From assembly GCF_004795855.1 (NCBI RefSeq), contig NZ_CP039252.1, positions 744,001 through 808,000 of the forward strand: a DNA stretch of 64,000 nt, written 5' to 3'. A program made the position numbers and the translations under genes. Shown one piece after another: positions 60,902 through 64,000 of this stretch. The stretch is from Hydrogenophaga sp. PAMC20947. Its GTDB lineage: Bacteria; Pseudomonadota; Gammaproteobacteria; Burkholderiales; Burkholderiaceae_C. The notes under the pieces were generated by a model. It was given only the letters and a program-made list of their open reading frames with translations. It made no database searches and was not told the origin of the DNA. How positions within the stretch are numbered: position 1 is the stretch's first letter; the number at the start of each line of letters is the position of its first letter.

Positions 60902-61727
60902 ACAGCGCATCATCACTGCGCTGGTCTTGTTGGCGGTCTTGCTGCCGGCCATGTTTTATCCATCGATCGAGCCTTTTGTTCTGGTGACCGTCTTGTTGCT
61001 GGGCGCCGCGGGCTGGGAGTGGGCTCGCCTGAACGGGCAGGGGCCGGTTCCTGCTCAGGCCGCGGGTGTGGGGTTGGGCTTGCTGCTCATGGCGTGCTGG
61101 TGGATGGGTGTGCTGGACCAGTCATGGCCCGTCTTGTGGCGCGTGGTCGCCTTGGCGTGGTTGTCGCTAGCGCTGGTGATGCTGAGGCGCGGTGTGTCGG
61201 GCTGGCAAGCGTGGCCGGTGGCCTGGCGGCTGTGGGGTGGTCTGTTTCTGTTGGCTTGTGCCTGGCTGGCCTTGGCGCAAGCTCGGATGATGGGTTTGGG
61301 GTTTTTGTTGTCGGTACTGACACTGGTGTGGATGGCTGACATCGCTGCTTATGCCGGTGGAAAAGCGTTTGGCCGCCGCAAGCTGGCGCCCACCTTGAGT
61401 CCGGGCAAGAGCTGGGAGGGTGCGGTCAGCGGCATGCTGGGCGTGTTCTTGCTGGGTGCGGGCTGGCTGTGGATTGATGCCGGCCGTGCCCCTCAGGACG
61501 CCAGTCTGTTTACCCGGCTGTGGTCCTTTGGCCCTGGGGTGGCAGCGATCGGTGTGATCCTCTTGGGCGCGATGAGCGTGGTGGGTGATTTGCTGGAGTC
61601 GCTCGTCAAACGGGGTGCTGGCATGAAAGACTCCAGCCAGTTGCTCCCGGGCCATGGAGGCGTGCTCGATCGCGTCGATGCCTTGCTGCCTGTCCTGCCC
61701 CTGGCCATGCTGTTGGCCACCTTCTGA
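60894..61727 (+). CDS. cdsA: Phosphatidate cytidylyltransferase
   Basis: 277-residue membrane enzyme with about eight helices and the CDP-alcohol signature SLVKRGAGMKDSSQLLPGHGG followed by VLDRVD. It forms CDP-diacylglycerol. Start at 60894 (MLKQR) by similarity to the family; an ATG 12 bases upstream is also in frame. Confidence 0.95.
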   Translation: MLKQRIITALVLLAVLLPAMFYPSIEPFVLVTVLLLGAAGWEWARLNGQGPVPAQAAGVGLGLLLMACWWMGVLDQSWPVLWRVVALAWLSLALVMLRRGVSGWQAWPVAWRLWGGLFLLACAWLALAQARMMGLGFLLSVLTLVWMADIAAYAGGKAFGRRKLAPTLSPGKSWEGAVSGMLGVFLLGAGWLWIDAGRAPQDASLFTRLWSFGPGVAAIGVILLGAMSVVGDLLESLVKRGAGMKDSSQLLPGHGGVLDRVDALLPVLPLAMLLATF

Positions 61728-61740
61728 AACGCAACGATTC

Positions 61741-62922
61741 ATGTCAAGACAACGCATTGCCATTCTGGGGTCAACCGGATCGGTCGGAACCAGCACCCTC
61801 GATGTAATCGCCCGCCATCTGGACCGCTTTGAGGTCGTGGCATTGACGGCGGCCACCCAGGTGGACTTGCTGCTGGAGCAGTGCCGCTTGTTCTCTCCGC
61901 GCTTTGCGGTCATGGCCAGCGAGCCGCATGCCGCACAGCTGGCGGATCGGGCGAAGGCCGAGGGTTTGTCGGTCCAGGTACTCAGTGGCGCAGATGCGCT
62001 GTGCAGGGTATGCACTGACGCAGAGGTTGATACGGTGATGGCGGCGATCGTTGGCGCCGCGGGTCTGGCCCCCAGTCTCGCTGCGGCCAGGGCAGGGAAA
62101 AAGCTGCTGTTGGCCAATAAAGAGGCCCTGGTGGTGGGCGGTGAGCTGTTCATGGCCGCCGTTCGAGCCGGTGGTGCCACGTTGCTGCCGATCGACAGCG
62201 AGCACTCCGCCATCTTCCAGTCGCTGCCCGATGATGTGTCGAGCTGGACCCGCCGTGTGGAGAAAATCATGTTGACGGCCTCTGGTGGACCCTTCCGCCA
62301 GCGCGATCCAGAGACCCTGTCCACGGTGACGCCCGACGAAGCCTGCGCCCACCCGACGTGGGTGATGGGACGAAAGATTTCAGTGGATTCCGCCACGATG
62401 ATGAACAAGGCTCTTGAGGTGATCGAAGCGAGCTACCTGTTTGGCCTGAAACCCGAACAGATCGAGGTCGTGATCCACCCGCAGAGTGTGGTGCACTCCA
62501 TGGTGCAGTACCACGACCGTTCTGTGGTTGCACAGATGGGCACGCCCGATATGCGGGTGCCGATTGCCTATGGCCTTTCCTGGCCCGAGCGGATCGAGTC
62601 GGGCGCGCAGGCCCTGGATTTCGCGGCCTTGGGTGCATTGACTTTTGAGCCGCCCGATCACGCGCGTTTTCCGGGACTTCAATTGGCCTGGGACGCATTG
62701 AGGGCCCCGAGTGGCACCACGGCTGTGCTCAACGCGGCCAACGAGGTCGCTGTGGCTGCATTTCTGGAGGGGCGTCTGCGTTTCGACCAGATCCACGCCG
62801 TCAACCATGCAACTTTGACGATGCTGTTGCCTCCCACACCTGGCAGCCTTCAGGATCTGCTGGCCATCGACGCTGAAGCGCGGTCGGTGGCAGACTCTCT
62901 GGTTACCCGCCATTTGAGCTGA
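61741..62922 (+). CDS. ispC: 1-deoxy-D-xylulose 5-phosphate reductoisomerase
   Basis: 393 residues; NADPH motif LGSTGSVGTSTLDV, LLANKEALVVGGEL, metal/active site IDSEHSAIFQ, ASGGPFR, and MNKALEVIEASYLFGL. Second MEP enzyme, complementing ispD and ispF in the window. The start at 61741 is 13 bases after cdsA. Confidence 0.97.
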   Translation: MSRQRIAILGSTGSVGTSTLDVIARHLDRFEVVALTAATQVDLLLEQCRLFSPRFAVMASEPHAAQLADRAKAEGLSVQVLSGADALCRVCTDAEVDTVMAAIVGAAGLAPSLAAARAGKKLLLANKEALVVGGELFMAAVRAGGATLLPIDSEHSAIFQSLPDDVSSWTRRVEKIMLTASGGPFRQRDPETLSTVTPDEACAHPTWVMGRKISVDSATMMNKALEVIEASYLFGLKPEQIEVVIHPQSVVHSMVQYHDRSVVAQMGTPDMRVPIAYGLSWPERIESGAQALDFAALGALTFEPPDHARFPGLQLAWDALRAPSGTTAVLNAANEVAVAAFLEGRLRFDQIHAVNHATLTMLLPPTPGSLQDLLAIDAEARSVADSLVTRHLS

Positions 62923-63057
62923 GAGCGTTTCGCAACTGCGGTGGTGGCGGGTTCATATTGGAGCCTGTCCCGGCAGTTTTTCACACAGTTCGCACGCGTC
63001 CAATCGGTGTGAACAGGCTTCAGTACCCGGATCGCCGGGTGAATCCAGGAAATTGAT

Positions 63058-64000
63058 ATGTTGACCGTCATTGCGTTTGTAGTGGCCCTGGGGCTGCTGA
63101 TCACCGTGCACGAATATGGCCACTACCGTGTGGCTGTGGCCTGCGGGGTGAAGGTTTTGCGGTTCTCTGTGGGGTTTGGAAAACCTTTGTTGCGCTGGCA
63201 ACCCAAAGGCAGTCCGACGGAGTTTGTGCTGTGCGCTCTGCCGCTGGGCGGCTATGTGCGCATGCTGGATGAGCGCGAGGCACCTGTGGATGCTGCTGAC
63301 CGCCATCTCGCCTTCAACACGCAGCCTTTGAAATCCAGGGCGGCCATCGTTGCAGCGGGCCCAGTGGCCAATCTGCTGCTGGCCGTGGTTTTGTATGCCG
63401 TGGTCAATTGGTCCGGGGTCGAAGAGCCCCAACCGGTGCTGGCGGGACCGATAGCAGGCTCATTGGCCCAGGAGGCCGGCTTGAAGGGGGGCGAGTGGGT
63501 GGCCCAGACTGCTGCGGGCGACGCCGAACCAGAGGCGGTGGTGTCCTTTGAGGATTTGCGTTGGCGTTTGACGCAGGCCGCCCTGTCTGACGACGACATC
63601 ACCCTGTGGGTGTCGGCGCAAGAGGGCGGAACCACCCGCGCTGTGACCTTGCCTTTGAGCAACCTGGATGTGAGCGAGGCCGATGCCCAGCTCTACCGCA
63701 ACATCGGCATCCTGTCGCCCTGGACGGCGCCAGTTTTGGGCGACATCTTGCCCGATGGAGCGGCCATGGCCGCTGGGTTGTTGGCCGGGGATCAGGTCAC
63801 CCATGTGGATGGCCATGCCGTGGCCGACGGTCTGGCGTTGCGCAACGCCATCCGTGAGGGCGTCGGGCCCGCTGGTGAGCCCCGGGTACAACAATGGGCG
63901 CTGCAGCGCCGTGGCGAAAGCCTTACTTTGGCGGTCCACCCCCTGCCTGAACAGCACGAAGGTGCCTGGATGGGGCGAATTGGTGCGTATGTAGGGGCTC
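63058..64000 (+). CDS. rseP: RseP/site-2 zinc metalloprotease, 3' end outside window
   Basis: The first 314 residues show the zinc motif HEYGH (His18, Glu19, His22) in the first membrane helix, GYVRMLDEREAPV, and the start of two PDZ domains (VLAGPIAGSLAQEAGLKGGEWV; DGAAMAAGLLAGDQVTHVDG). It cleaves RseA to release sigma E. AGGAAA stands before the ATG. The C-terminal membrane part is cut by the window end. Confidence 0.95.
   Translation, partial: MLTVIAFVVALGLLITVHEYGHYRVAVACGVKVLRFSVGFGKPLLRWQPKGSPTEFVLCALPLGGYVRMLDEREAPVDAADRHLAFNTQPLKSRAAIVAAGPVANLLLAVVLYAVVNWSGVEEPQPVLAGPIAGSLAQEAGLKGGEWVAQTAAGDAEPEAVVSFEDLRWRLTQAALSDDDITLWVSAQEGGTTRAVTLPLSNLDVSEADAQLYRNIGILSPWTAPVLGDILPDGAAMAAGLLAGDQVTHVDGHAVADGLALRNAIREGVGPAGEPRVQQWALQRRGESLTLAVHPLPEQHEGAWMGRIGAYVGA

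Overview
The window is a chromosomal segment of a Burkholderiales bacterium, most likely family Comamonadaceae (Hydrogenophaga/Acidovorax-like). Reasons: GC-rich codon use; the core blocks rpsB-tsf-pyrH-frr-uppS-cdsA-ispC-rseP and ispD-ispF; a betaproteobacterial PHA regulator (phaR) and 3-hydroxybutyrate dehydrogenase; and two tripartite tricarboxylate (TTT/Bug) transporters. The genus is inferred, not shown.

Left part, 1-23,000: accessory catabolism, mostly on the minus strand. A 2-oxoadipate dioxygenase/decarboxylase (HglS/YdcJ) is cut by the window start. Next comes an operon of a TrmB-like regulator, an SsuABC/TauABC-type ABC importer, cobalt-type nitrile hydratase alpha and beta, and an amidase. 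That is a complete uptake plus nitrile-amide-acid route in one transcription unit, with an unusual metal-site sequence in the alpha subunit. A second operon (RraA-like aldolase, TctC, TctB, TctA, semialdehyde dehydrogenase) has a near-consensus promoter with a FadR-type operator in its spacer and a nearby GntR/FadR regulator. After a GreA/GreB-type factor, a full tctDECBA locus reads on the plus strand.

Middle, 23,000-29,600: a patchwork of mobile or selfish DNA. It holds degenerate dispersed repeats, a higBA and a parDE-type toxin-antitoxin module, a large perfect inverted repeat, an unrecognised 420-residue protein, a broken radC-like gene and a cluster of palindromic iterons. It ends near a tRNA-3'-end-like fragment and a strong terminator. 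IS5- and IS3-type transposase remnants lie further left (16.2-16.5 kb, 8.2-8.5 kb).

Right part, 29,600-64,000: conserved housekeeping genes. These are a PlsC-type acyltransferase, hydrolases, an RNase D-like exonuclease, a RhlE-type helicase, a YciH/SUI1 protein, serB, mfd, ispD-ispF, ompR-envZ, a SIMPL protein, hbdH, relA, tRNA-Val(GAC), phaR, rimO, tRNA-Leu(CAG), rnr, yggT, nnr, a BON-LysM protein and the rpsB-to-rseP cluster. The essential frr gene has an apparent one-base frameshift in a C5 run.

The most distinctive observations are the nitrile hydratase/ABC/TrmB operon, the toxin-antitoxin promoters with palindromes built into them (one palindrome repeated three times downstream), the promoter-embedded GntR operator, the paired hairpins in both tctC-tctB gaps, and the frr break.
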